Of a DNA stretch of 64,000 nt, positions 17,128 through 26,014 are shown piece after piece. The stretch spans positions 3,782,001 to 3,846,000 of the forward strand of contig NZ_CP126084.1 in assembly GCF_030122845.1 (NCBI RefSeq). Direction: 5' to 3'. The translations under genes were made by a program, and so were the position numbers. The notes beneath the pieces were generated by a model that saw nothing but the letters and a program-made list of their open reading frames with translations, ran no database searches and had not been told where the DNA came from. Source of the DNA: Paenibacillus woosongensis. GTDB lineage: Bacteria > Bacillota > Bacilli > Paenibacillales > Paenibacillaceae. Numbering within the stretch: position 1 is the first letter of the stretch; each line of letters begins with the position of its first letter.

Positions 17128-18363
17128 ATGGAATCCAACATCCTCAAACGCATTTTTTTCGATGAACACGGCCATTGGGACAAGTTTATCCAGAAGATTA
17201 AAGACAGGATCCGAGCGAATGTCCTGAAAAAGGTTGCTAAATTCCGTTATTGCGGGAATCCAAAGCTGGTGTGCGAAGGGTGCCACGACCTGCGGCTTGT
17301 TCCGTATCGATCAAAGGGAGATTCTGCACGACCTGTTCCTGCGGTGAGATGGAGGAGTGGAGCAGGTTATTGGAGGAAGAAGTGTTTCAGGTTAACCATC
17401 GTCATGTCATTATGACGATCGATGAAGGACTCTGGGATATCTTGAAAAAGCACCGTAACCTGCTCAAGGAGTTCATGGACGAAGCAGTCAGAATCGTTAA
17501 GGAATATTTCGAAAAGAAGCATAAAGTTACCCCGGTTATCATTGCGGGGTTGCATACGTTTGGTTCGAGAATGAACTTTAACCCGCTTGTGCATATGCTG
17601 GGGATGAAGAAATCGGGTAAGTGGAAAAGCTACGACTTTGTGCCGTTTGAGATGCTGCGCAAGCAGTGGCAGACGGTTATACTTAAATTGATTCGACGAA
17701 ACTTAAATGAACGAGATAAGAAACTGGTACAAGCCAGATTACAACAGGCCTACTCCAATAACGGAGAAGGCTTCTATGTGTATGCGCCGAAACAAAAAGG
17801 GAATATGAAAGCACAAATGGGATACATTGGCCGTTACATGAGGAGGCCAGCGATTGCCGCAAACCGGATCGTGGAGTATGACGGAGAATACGTTGGATTT
17901 AGATACCAAGACATAGCAGATGGGCAGGAGAAGGCGGAACGGATACCAGTGGAAGAATTCATTGCACGACTGATTCGGCATATCCCGGATGAGAACTTTA
18001 AGACGATTCGGTACTATGGCGTATATTCCAGTCGAATCAAGGCACTGAGCAAAAAAACTTGTGAGCGCATGGCAGCAAGAGGCACATAAATGGATTGTCC
18101 GTGCAAAACGAGTACTTAGCCGCAGAACATGGAGTGAACGTCTTAAAGAAAGGACAGGGCATGATCCGATGACCTGTCCAAAGTGTCAATGTTATTATGA
18201 TTACAAGGGAGAAATCTGCCTGGAGGATGGGCAACTGAAGGTAAAAGTGGCACTGTGTTCAATAAGCAGAGCCGTATTGGAGAGGATGGTCAGGGATGTC
18301 ACCAGTGTCGAAAAACAGAAAGAAGAAACCAGGAAAAAAAGATGCCAGGAAATGTGCCTTTAA
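17128..18363 (+). pseudogene. IS91-family transposase, frameshifted
   Basis: The product can be followed through three frames: RIFFDEHGHWDKFIQK to VPYRSKG in the first, KGRFCTTCSCGEMEEW to SRIKALSKK in the second, and WQQEAHKWIVRAKRVL to the C-terminal zinc-like CPKCQCYYDYKGE in the third. Frame changes occur near 17315 and 18060. The HUH motif reads FNPLVHML where IS91-type enzymes have NPHVH, so one metal-binding His is also lost. The tyrosine region YIGRYMRRPAIA is intact. This rolling-circle transposase is dead. The zinc finger near the N-terminus (YCGNPKL, VCEGCH) also shows a small deletion. Confidence 0.85.
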
Positions 18364-18383
18364 GCAAATTCCTCTAAGATAAG

Positions 18384-18602
18384 GTGCACATAAACTACAT
18401 TTGCCTGCAATGTGACGAGCAAGAGAAAATACCTTATGATACCGTGAGAAGCTTTGACATTATGGATGGAGGCGAACCATTGGTTCCGCCTCAATTTTCA
18501 TGTGAAGTATGCGGAGGACCCATGTACCCGGAATATTACAAGGGTGTACATGGCTATGAGTATCGAATTGAAGATGTCCGAGGGAAAAATGTACAACAGT
18601 AA
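18384..18602 (+). CDS. Small zinc-finger-like protein downstream of IS91 remnant
   Basis: The 72-residue frame has two CxxC pairs (YICLQCDE and CEVCGGPMYPEYY), which suggests one zinc ribbon. The annotated start is near 18384, and a GTG four codons in is possible. It lies 20 bases after the transposase frame on the same strand and is followed by a good terminator. I do not know its function; it may have travelled with the insertion sequence. Confidence 0.5.
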   Translation: MHINYICLQCDEQEKIPYDTVRSFDIMDGGEPLVPPQFSCEVCGGPMYPEYYKGVHGYEYRIEDVRGKNVQQ

Positions 18603-18621
18603 CAACGAGCTCAAAAAAGGA

Positions 18622-18656
18622 CCGTCAGGGAACGATCTTATCCCTGACGGATTTTC
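18622..18656 (+). terminator. Rho-independent terminator after the zinc-finger ORF
   Basis: CCGTCAGGG pairs perfectly with CCCTGACGG around an 11-base loop and is followed by ATTTTCTT on the plus strand. Confidence 0.8.
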
Positions 18657-18689
18657 TTACCTTGGTAAATTTCTGGTCTGCTTGTAGCG

Positions 18690-19248
18690 TCAACAATTTT
18701 CATTTGTCTTTTTATCATTAGGATAACCTAATTGTTGAAGTTCCGAAATCACCGCTTGAGCATACTGCTTGATCATCATCCGTCTCGAAGAATTTTTCAT
18801 CAATATCCCCTGCCAGAACATTTCTTTATAATTCGATAATCAACTTCACATAATTGACACTAACCAATATGAAACAAGTCATCCAGAGACAAGGGGCCAG
18901 ATTCAGATTTTTTTTGGTATTCTGAATAGATTAACAAACCTAATATATACCAAAAGGATTGATTTTTACTTTGCTTTGCATAATATTCATCTTCGTCAAT
19001 ATGGAACGAAGTTCATTAGCCTTTTTTTGATCCATCTTTTTGGGCAAGGACATGGTTTACACAACATCCTTCCGAATTTAAGGTTTGCAAAATATCTCAG
19101 TATTCCGACGTACTAAGGGCTTTGCCGGATTGAATTTCCAGTCTGCTCTGTTCAATCATGAATTTCAGCTCCAGATTCGCTTCAACATCGGCCTGAATGG
19201 ATCGCTGCTCTTCGATATCATTTCGAAGCAATTCTTCTTGTCATGCCG
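18690..19248 (-). pseudogene. Decayed minus-strand coding remnants
   Basis: Three pieces of protein-like sequence lie on the minus strand. At 19097-19248 a frame reads EEQRSIQADVEANLELKFMI and ends GKALSTSEY; it is cut on its N-terminal side by the start of repeat copy 2. At about 18920-19040 pieces read KKANELRSILTKMNIMQSKV and, in another frame, QSFWYILGLLIYSEYQKK, joined only by a frameshift. At 18690-18800 a 36-codon frame reads MKNSSRRMMIKQYAQAVISE and ends NDKKTNENC. I recognise no family. They look like the residue of one or more small genes damaged by rearrangement. Confidence 0.4.
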
Positions 19249-19590
19249 AAAAAAAAAGTTTATTACAATTATTTTTGGAAGGAGCCAATCGATACTTCGC
19301 TTGAAAAAAGCGATCAAATCCGCTCCCGTCTCCATCCGGCTGAGCAGATCTGCCGTAATGATTTTGAGATGAAGCAGCTCATTGTAATGGTGTGTATGCA
19401 TGGGCTGATAGTAGTTAACAAGGATGTGTTCATTTAGATGATTAAAAGACTCAGGGTCCGCGCTCCATTGAATATAATGGCTGTGAAGCCAGGGGAGAAA
19501 GTACGGCTCCGGCATGACGGATAATGGATACGCATGGTGCAAATAGCTGTACAGCGCAGGCTGCATATGAACAGGGAGCTGTTTATGCAT
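19249..19590 (-). pseudogene. Truncated BtrH-N-like protein, copy 2
   Basis: This is the same truncated protein as at 3713-4052, starting at an ATG at 19590 that overlaps the stop of the carrier-protein fragment. Past KIIVINFF the open frame runs into unrelated sequence (FRHDKKNCFEMISKSSD) and stops at 19165, which shows that the truncation point is the repeat boundary and not a stop codon. Confidence 0.6.
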
Positions 19591-19866
19591 TATTGTATTC
19601 CCCCTCCACCAACAGCAACCGCCAGCTTCTCCTCAATATACGCCGCCATCTTACGGATCGTATTGCATTCCTGGAGATCGAAATGGTCGATGTCAAAATG
19701 CCTCTGCAGTTCTACCTCAAGCTTGAGCGCAAGTAACGAATGCCCGCCAATCTCAACAAAATCGTCATCGATACCGATATTGACGTTTTCAAGCACCTCC
19801 GACCATACGGTGGCCAGCTTCTGCTCCAGCTCCGTTTGCGGTTCAGCGTATTCCGTCCCAGTATAA
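19590..19866 (-). pseudogene. Peptidyl carrier protein fragment of a peptide synthetase, copy 2
   Basis: Same fragment as at 4052-4328, with the phosphopantetheine site GGHSLLALKL. The main visible difference is one base that changes the Leu before GGHS to Ile (FVEIGGHS). Confidence 0.8.
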
Positions 19867-20083
19867 TTACTACATTTTCAGCGCCACAGGCACCCTGGAT
19901 ATTGCCTATCCGAACTTGAAACCTCAGATCGACGCGATGAAGCAGTTCACCGATGTCTTTGTTTATTCATCGGATACGAAGAAAGGGAATCTCTACTTTA
20001 TCGCTGCTGATGGCGGTACGCATGCTTGGAACTGGGTGAACCAGTATATTTACGACATATTGCCGGACCTCTTTCGCAACTAA
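19858..20083 (+). pseudogene. Esterase C-terminal fragment, copy 2
   Basis: Same fragment as at 4319-4545, with several substitutions (IFSATGTLDIAYPNL, SSDTKKGNLYFIAADGG). It ends HAWNWVNQYIYDILPDLFRN. It keeps the triad histidine but lacks the nucleophile half. Confidence 0.65.
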
Positions 20084-20160
20084 AGAACCGGTATCATCCG
20101 ATGTATACGTTCGTTCCACAGGTTTTCTCGACAGCAAATTACAGTGTAGGTCAACAGAAA

Positions 20161-20188
20161 GGCCGAGCGGCTCACAGAGCCCTCGGCC
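20161..20188. terminator. GC-rich hairpin between esterase and sigK fragments, copy 2
   Basis: GGCCGAG pairs with CTCGGCC, as at 4570-4596 but with one extra loop base. Confidence 0.55.
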
Positions 20189-20193
20189 ATTCC

Positions 20194-20694
20194 TCACTTC
20201 TTCTTATAAAACTCATGATACAACTTCATCAGCGCCCTTTTCTCAATCCGCGACACATAGCTCCGGCTAATGCCCAGCTCCTTGGCGATTTCACGCTGCG
20301 TCCGCTCCTCGCCTCCATGCTCGAGACCAAAGCGACCCTTAATGACCTCCTGCTCCCTGGCCTCGAGAATATCGAGGTTTTGATAGATTTTGCTCTTTTC
20401 CATTTTTAGTTGAACCCGGTCGACCACATCGTCGGCTTCCGTTCCCAATATATCTATGAGCGTAATCTCATTGCCCTCTTTGTCCGTTCCAATCGGATCG
20501 TGCAGTGACACATCTTTACGCGTCTTTTTCAGTGACCGAAGATGCATCAGTATCTCGTTCTCGATACAGCGGGCCGCAAATGTCGCCAGCTTCGTCCCTT
20601 TGTTCGGCCGGAAGCTCTCGATCGCTTTAATCAGCCCGATCGTCCCGATCGGGATCAGATCCTCCAGATCCTCGCTGGTATTATCGATTTTTTG
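20194..20694 (-). pseudogene. sigK: sigK 3' fragment, copy 2
   Basis: It encodes the same C-terminal part of sigma-K as copy 1 and is broken at the same codon. The junction reads CAAAAAATCGAT where copy 1 has CAAAAAATTCGA, so one base is missing and the frame is shifted at the break. A 288-bp stretch (20364-20651) is identical base for base to the intact sigK (47071-47358), including all synonymous sites. Sequence on both sides of this tract differs, and copy 1 differs at about 29 positions over the same span. This is the signature of gene conversion between copy 2 and the intact gene. Confidence 0.85.
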
Positions 20695-20719
20695 AGGTTA
20701 TGGACACGAAACGATGTTA
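20695..20719. other. Putative recombination junction in sigK, copy 2
   Basis: Past the sigK break, GAGGTTATGGACACGAAACG matches the copy 1 junction at 5104-5127 with two substitutions. No intact recombinase follows. The next ~40 bases resemble the copy 1 recombinase end only weakly, so this may be the scar of a related element. Confidence 0.5.
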
Positions 20720-21136
20720 ATTTCTAAAGAAAAGTAACGGACTTTTAAATTGTTTGTCAGTTAAAGAGCTTTAGCCATTATACAAAGGGTATATACAGGT
20801 AGTTAAATTAAAGAATTTCTTAACAAGTGAATCAGGGTTTACTCTGGCTTGTTTCGAATATATTGAAGGGTTTTATAATCCTAGATGACCTCATTCTGCC
20901 ATTGTTATGCTTTCTCTAAGCTTAAAATAAAACATTTTCTGGAACTCCCCTAAGAAAACCCCTTTTTTCTGTGTACTTTATTGTCATTTATCCAAATATG
21001 GGAAAAATAAAAAAAGAGGTACTTCCATCGCTGGAAGCGCCCCAAAAAATTAAATGACAAACGAAATAATTTAAGTGTCCGACTTGCAATTGAAACTATT
21101 GAACAAAAATTACCACAAAATAGTTGAGTATATTAT
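20720..21136. other. AT-rich spacer between the mobile region and the fructan locus
   Basis: No gene is supportable. The only clear signal is the minus-strand terminator of the GH91 gene near 21005-21040. Confidence 0.5.
21005..21040 (-). terminator. Rho-independent terminator of the GH91 gene
   Basis: On the minus strand CTTCCA and TGGAAG pair around a 4-base loop, followed by a CTCTTTTTTTATTTTT tract. It lies about 100 bases after the stop of the GH91 gene. Confidence 0.75.
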
Positions 21137-22480
21137 TTATGCTCCTGGCGTTGGTGTGGCTCTGAATGCATTTACAGTCTTGTCCATAACAACCTGTGCA
21201 TCGCTTCCCGAATCAAGAATCGTATTTTGAAGCGATTCTTTTTCTACCAATACTGTTGTTACGGTAAGCGGCTCTGATGCTTCGGTAGTCAACAAAGCGT
21301 CTACTTGCGCAGAGAAACAAGAATCACTTACCTTGGCATGAACCTCAGTGGCAACAACATGATTATTAGAAATATAATTTCCATTACCCGAAACAATACG
21401 TATGATTACAGGTGTGGCACCTACCGGCTTGATGTTCTGAGTATTAATTCCTTCAGAAAAGTGATTAGCTATTATAGAATTATTATTACCACTGATATAG
21501 AGGAGACCATACAAATCATCTAAACCATTGTCTATTCCCAGAAAAGGGGTCCAAGGTTCATGGTCACGTAAAAAGTGATTTGAAGAAACCAAGTTTTCCG
21601 AACAATTTTCCCTGAATACCACCATTCCTGGATAAAATGAATGAAGTCTATTATTTGTGATACTGGAACGTGTCACACCATCAAAATAGATACTGCTCGC
21701 ACCTCGTGGAAAAACATTATTCGCTGTAATCAAAAGTCCACCAAAATTTTGAGCGTAAATTGAATATCCTTTAAAACCAGCTCCTATCAAGTTATCGGTT
21801 ATTTTTGAAGCCTGTCCCCAACCTCGTAGTTCTATACAGTTACCACACTCAGCAATGAAATTATCGTGTATAGTCAGTGCATCAGCATGATAGATCGTAA
21901 TTCCATGCTCTAAATACACAAAGCCCATGCCTGTAATCCGAAATGAGTCACAAGCGCTCGCAACATAAATACCCGTTTTCCCATTCATGTATGTGTTTTC
22001 CGGATTTATTTCTCCTGAACCATCTTCAATAAAATGCAAACCATCAATACAAAAATCAGAAAACTCTACCGAACTTATTCGGGGATTTCCACTTCGTTCA
22101 ACATAAAATGCAGCTCCTTTATATTCCTCATCATTTACTTCTAGGGGAATATCTACGAGTATGCGACTTCCTCCCGGCCATAATTCATGTAAATCCGGCC
22201 ATTCATTCTCAGGAGTATTAAAACGAATACTCGAAGATGTAAACCCGTGTCCAGAACCCATAATTTTAAGATAACTGATGTCTATAACTACTTGACTGAC
22301 AAGATGATAATCTCCCGGTGGAATATAGATAACCGCACCCGGCTTTCCGCCTTTATTCACATCAGTGTCCGTTTGCCTACTTTTAATATCTGCTATAATG
22401 CTATTAATTACCTCACCAATATCCTCATACGGATTACCGACAGGCCACTCTGTTACGTCGTAATAATTTTTACTAGCCAT
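21137..22480 (-). CDS. GH91-family inulin fructotransferase / difructose-anhydride III hydrolase-like protein
   Basis: The 447 residues align over their length with Arthrobacter-type inulin fructotransferases. Examples are YYDVTEW, DIGEVINSIIADIKSRQT, IYIPPGDYHLVSQVVIDISY, GMGFVYLEH, NNRLHSFYPGM and GNGLDDLYG. The fold is a right-handed beta-helix. Asp206 (HDNFIAECGN) and Glu217 (NCIEL) are 11 residues apart, like the D233/E244 catalytic pair I recall from the Bacillus enzyme. Fructotransferases cut inulin to difructose anhydride and are secreted; this protein starts MASKNYYDVTEW with no signal peptide, as expected for the related intracellular dianhydride hydrolase. Together with an importer, GH32 and fructokinase, the hydrolase role (dianhydride to inulobiose) is the better guess. 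RBS is AGGAGAA; the neighbouring kinase gene is 411 bases upstream. Confidence 0.88.
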   Translation of the reverse strand: MASKNYYDVTEWPVGNPYEDIGEVINSIIADIKSRQTDTDVNKGGKPGAVIYIPPGDYHLVSQVVIDISYLKIMGSGHGFTSSSIRFNTPENEWPDLHELWPGGSRILVDIPLEVNDEEYKGAAFYVERSGNPRISSVEFSDFCIDGLHFIEDGSGEINPENTYMNGKTGIYVASACDSFRITGMGFVYLEHGITIYHADALTIHDNFIAECGNCIELRGWGQASKITDNLIGAGFKGYSIYAQNFGGLLITANNVFPRGASSIYFDGVTRSSITNNRLHSFYPGMVVFRENCSENLVSSNHFLRDHEPWTPFLGIDNGLDDLYGLLYISGNNNSIIANHFSEGINTQNIKPVGATPVIIRIVSGNGNYISNNHVVATEVHAKVSDSCFSAQVDALLTTEASEPLTVTTVLVEKESLQNTILDSGSDAQVVMDKTVNAFRATPTPGA

Positions 22481-22891
22481 AGATAAATTCTCCTATCAAT
22501 TAATTGTGTTTGTTCATAAACTACTTATTCCTGATATAGCTGGAAGTAAAGCCTAAGAACTCGTACTTTTCCTACAGCTTTTCCGATTATTTTCGCTCAG
22601 AAGGATCATTACTTGACAAGAAAAATCAGTTTTTTCCGAAAGACGTTCAGATTCTTAATAAGACTTTATGAACTCGCTCAATTCTTATTATCTTTCATTT
22701 AAGACGAAAAGCGCTGTCTACTTGTCGACAACATTAGTATATTCCGAATGCACGTCGGAGTTTAGGGGAGGATTACCAACCTTTAATCCGCAGCAGGAGC
22801 TTCCCCTGCCAATTTAGACATAGAGTTAGTCTTGAAATCAAAGACTAACAAAGCTAACCAGCTTCTGCGGGCTCCCCCCATCACAAGCATT
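22481..22891. other. Leader region of the GH91 gene with nested hairpins
   Basis: No gene. Between the fructokinase stop and the GH91 start lies a structured segment (22788-22870). CCGCAG pairs with CTGCGG 70 bases away and encloses two local stems, GCAGG/CCTGC (22793-22809) and GTTAGTCTT/AAGACTAAC (22824-22848). It may be a transcription attenuator, an mRNA-processing element or a palindromic repeat. The remaining 300 bases are AT-rich and presumably hold the GH91 promoter. Confidence 0.45.
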
Positions 22892-23764
22892 CTACACTTC
22901 CCACACCCGATCCCTCGCTAAGGCAAAGCAGCCGACCGTCCCTGCATTATTTGCTAACGCCGGCGTCACGATATATTGGGCGAGATCGGGCGTTCGGACA
23001 TAATTGTTCAGCAAATCCTTGAATATCACGCGCACGCGCTGAACCATGTGTTCTTGCTGCATAACGCCCCCACCGAAAATAATCCGCTCCGGGGAAAGCT
23101 GGAGCGTTGCGGTGTACGCACATTGCGCAATGTAATACGCTTCGATCTCCCAGTACAGGTGATCTACTGGCAGTTCTTGGCCCTTCACACCGAATCGCTT
23201 CTCGATCGCCGGCCCCGCCGCCAACCCTTCCAGACAATTCTGATGATAGGGACAAGCCCCTTCAAAGAGATCGTCGGGGTGCTGACGAACGAAGATATGT
23301 CCCATCTCAGGGTGACTGAATCCTTCGATGAATTGTCCCTGCCGGATGGCCCCGCCGCCGACGCCCGTTCCGATCGTATAGTAGACGATACTGGACAAGC
23401 CTTGGCCGTGCCCTTTCACATATTCCCCATAGGCTGCTGCATTGACATCGGTTGTCCAAGCGATTGGCACATGCATTGCCTCGGTCATCGTCCCTACAAA
23501 GTCAAAGTCCTTCCAGGCCAGCTTCGGTGTCGAGGTAATATAGCCGTACGTTGGCGAAGCCGGATGAATATCAATTGGACCGAATGAGCCGATTCCAATC
23601 GCCTGCAATTCCTCTGCATATTGTTGAAAAAAATCAATCACGAGCGCTAGCGTCTCACTTGGCGTCGTTGTAGGAAAGCTGACTCTCTTGATAATCTCCA
23701 GTTCTGGCGTGCCTACGCTGCAGACGAATTTCGTCCCGCCCGCTTCAATCGAGCCCAGTAGCAT
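22892..23764 (-). CDS. Fructokinase, ROK family (GmuE/YdhR-like)
   Basis: The 290-residue protein starts at the ATG at 23764, behind GGGAGGAAGAG; the upstream in-frame ATG at 23782 lies within the end of the LacI pseudogene. It opens MLLGSIEAGGTKFVC, the ROK phosphate-1 motif, and has a catalytic Asp in AWTTDVNAAAYGE. The zinc site HPEMGHIFVRQH...CPYHQNCLEGL is characteristic of ROK sugar kinases. It phosphorylates fructose to fructose-6-phosphate in the cytoplasm, here probably the fructose freed by the GH32 enzyme at 24551-25990. Same strand as the importer operon. Confidence 0.92.
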   Translation of the reverse strand: MLLGSIEAGGTKFVCSVGTPELEIIKRVSFPTTTPSETLALVIDFFQQYAEELQAIGIGSFGPIDIHPASPTYGYITSTPKLAWKDFDFVGTMTEAMHVPIAWTTDVNAAAYGEYVKGHGQGLSSIVYYTIGTGVGGGAIRQGQFIEGFSHPEMGHIFVRQHPDDLFEGACPYHQNCLEGLAAGPAIEKRFGVKGQELPVDHLYWEIEAYYIAQCAYTATLQLSPERIIFGGGVMQQEHMVQRVRVIFKDLLNNYVRTPDLAQYIVTPALANNAGTVGCFALARDRVWEV

Positions 23765-23778
23765 TTCTCTTCCTCCCA

Positions 23779-24518
23779 TCATTGTTCTTCCGTCAGATGA
23801 ACATCCAACTCATAGATCATTTAATCGATTTCCTTCTTGTCCATTAACTCCACCAAGAGCGCGACGGCTTTCTTGGCCAGCTCCTCATTAGGCTGGATGA
23901 CGCTTGGAAAAGAAGGATAGGTCATCTAACGACACATAGGTCCCATCATATCCGACTCATCTCAATGCTTGAGTAACCCGAATGCATCGCTTCAAAGCTT
24001 GTCTAAGCATCGCAATGATGACCAGATTTACCGAGAAGATTCCATCAATATCTGGATACTGCGTCAGTATTTCATCAGCCACCTCAATATGGCTACATAA
24101 ATCAAATTGATTCCAAGCGAGCTCGTACGTAGCACACGGAATATGATGGCTGTTTATTTCGAATTCAAAGGTGCGATAACGCTTGTTGCAGTATCTTAAT
24201 CTAACCTTTTTCTTTTTCACTTGAATTCGCCGTATTTCACGAAATTATTTTCAAGTTCCTGGAATTCAGTTATTCTCTATAAATGCCATGATCGTCGAGA
24301 AAAAAGGATGTTTCACATCCGGAATCACGAGGCCGATCAAATAAGTCTTATTTTTGAATAAATTACGTGCGACTTGATTAGGTATATAATTCAATTCATC
24401 AATAGCTTGTTGGATCGTCGCTCCTGTCTTTGCGGAAATATATCCTTGTTATTCAAATACCCGGATACCATTTTGATGGAAACCCCCGCTTTCTTTGCCA
24501 CATCACTAATATTCGCCA
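23779..24518 (-). pseudogene. LacI-family repressor of fructan cassette A, inactivated
   Basis: A LacI-type headpiece starts at a TTG at 24518: LANISDVAKKAGVSIKMVSG then YLNNKD. The frame breaks near 24435 and resumes with TGATIQQAIDELNYIPNQVA and LIGLVIPDVKHPFFSTIM. A second piece ends YPDIDGIFSVNLVIIAMLRQ, and the tail (SFPSVIQPNEELAKKAV, MDKKEID) is interrupted by an in-frame TAA and further shifts. At least three lesions make it dead. It sits between the GH32 and fructokinase genes of the operon and was probably their local repressor. A candidate operator (29429-29441) survives upstream of the importer. Confidence 0.8.
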
Positions 24519-24550
24519 AGATCGAGCACCCTTTCTCATCTTGCAACCAA

Positions 24551-25990
24551 CTAATTACGTATTTCACTAAGGTTTAATCTAATTATTGTATTTGGAGAAT
24601 CGCTCGTCACCGTAATTATTCGCTTGCCCTTTTTCATGAAGTTATTTACAGAGAACATTTTTCCTGATTCCACTCCAAAAATCTCCAAGCTGCAGCTATC
24701 GGAATACAAAAGAAGCGGTTCATTGTCAGCAGCCACCATCGATTTCCCTGTTTTTCCAAACGGATTGTTAACATTGAAGTATTCTACACGCGTTCGAGAG
24801 CAAACAATCTGATCGGCGACTCCCTGCTCATTTCTGATGGTCAACGTTAAAGTACCCTGAAGATCCGTTCGATCTAATTCGAGCATAAAACTCTCCGACA
24901 TTTCTGCGGTTAACAGACGCTCTTCTTTCCAGACAAAAATCTCTTGAAACAGATACTGATTCTTCATATATTGCGAGATTTCTTGGATAGGTCTGAAACT
25001 TAATTGAGAACCCTTCAAAGTCACTTCTCTTGACAAGCTCATCGCCCCGCACCACTGATCCATCTCTGACGTCGGGCCAAAATCTTTCCACCATGGCATC
25101 CAATCCCATCCATTCTGCCAAGCCATCATAATCCTTCGACCTTGATGGTCTAAAATCGATTGCGGCGCGTAAAAATCAAACCCATAATCAATCACTTCTT
25201 CGGATTCAATCCTAAACTTCCCCGTCGCATCATCGATGGTTCCAATCAAATATAGCGTTGTCGTCTCGCCGAGGCCCATTGGTGAAAAAAGAAGGACCGC
25301 CTTCTCTCCGATCCTAAAGAAATCCGGACATTCCCACATGGTCCCATAATTGCCTTGATAATCAACGAATGGGCCCGAGAGTTCCCAATCCACTAGATTA
25401 TCCGACGTGTAATACAAGGCGTTTCCTCTCCCCGAAATACTCGTACCGACAATCATATGATACCGGCCATTATGCTCCCATACCTTCGGATCACGAAAAT
25501 TCTCAGGCGTAACACCCGGATAATCCGCTTCGATAATCGGATTTCCCGCATACTTCGTAAACTTCACCCCATCTTCACTGATCGCAAGACATTGGGTCTG
25601 AATCACTTTTTCCCCTTGGAGGATCGTTCCGGTGTAGAAGATATATAATCGACCGTCTTTCTCAATCGCTGTTCCTGAGAAACAACCGCCTTTTTCATGA
25701 TCGTCATAAGCTTCGCTCGGCGCCAATGCCACAGGGAGGTGCTCCCAGTGAATCAAATCTTTACTTTTGGCATGACCCCAGTACATTGCACCCCAATAAG
25801 GCTTGTACGGATGAAATTGATAGAATAAATGATACTCGCCTCGATACTGAATGAATCCATTCGGGTCATTCAACCAACCAACAGGTGTGCAGAAATGATA
25901 ATTTTGGCGATATTGACTTTGACTGATTTTATCTCGATACTGGTTCAAATAGATATTCGCTTCTGCAATTCTTTGCTCATGCAAATCCAT
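24551..25990 (-). CDS. Intracellular GH32 beta-fructofuranosidase
   Basis: 479 residues, the usual length for sucrase/inulinase-type GH32 enzymes, and no signal peptide. The three catalytic motifs are canonical: WLNDPNG (nucleophile Asp42), FRDPKVW (transition-state stabiliser) and MWECPDFF (acid/base Glu). The C-terminal ~150 residues form the beta-sandwich module. It should release fructose from sucrose, inulobiose or short fructans brought in by the adjacent importer, feeding the ROK fructokinase. The start is an ATG at 25990, 24 bases after the permease stop, so it belongs to the importer operon. Confidence 0.95.
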   Translation of the reverse strand: MDLHEQRIAEANIYLNQYRDKISQSQYRQNYHFCTPVGWLNDPNGFIQYRGEYHLFYQFHPYKPYWGAMYWGHAKSKDLIHWEHLPVALAPSEAYDDHEKGGCFSGTAIEKDGRLYIFYTGTILQGEKVIQTQCLAISEDGVKFTKYAGNPIIEADYPGVTPENFRDPKVWEHNGRYHMIVGTSISGRGNALYYTSDNLVDWELSGPFVDYQGNYGTMWECPDFFRIGEKAVLLFSPMGLGETTTLYLIGTIDDATGKFRIESEEVIDYGFDFYAPQSILDHQGRRIMMAWQNGWDWMPWWKDFGPTSEMDQWCGAMSLSREVTLKGSQLSFRPIQEISQYMKNQYLFQEIFVWKEERLLTAEMSESFMLELDRTDLQGTLTLTIRNEQGVADQIVCSRTRVEYFNVNNPFGKTGKSMVAADNEPLLLYSDSCSLEIFGVESGKMFSVNNFMKKGKRIITVTSDSPNTIIRLNLSEIRN

Positions 25991-26014
25991 GCTGATCCCT
26001 CCGACATCGTTGTA

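Larger units (their letters stand above)
19250..20719. repeat. Mosaic direct repeat, copy 2
   Basis: This is the second copy of the block at 3712-5126, in the same orientation. It starts at the same A-run followed by GTTTATTACAAT and ends at ACACGAAACGATGT beyond the sigK break. It has ~55 extra bases after the esterase stop (about 20090-20150) and a one-base deletion at the sigK junction. The sequence past the end (TAATTTCTAAAGAAAAG) is only loosely similar to the recombinase 3' end found at copy 1. Confidence 0.85.

Noticed and set aside
5104..20694. A prophage (as the skin element is) filling the interval
   Set aside because: No capsid, tail, portal, terminase, holin or lysin genes are present; only recombinases, defence-type genes and transposase debris.
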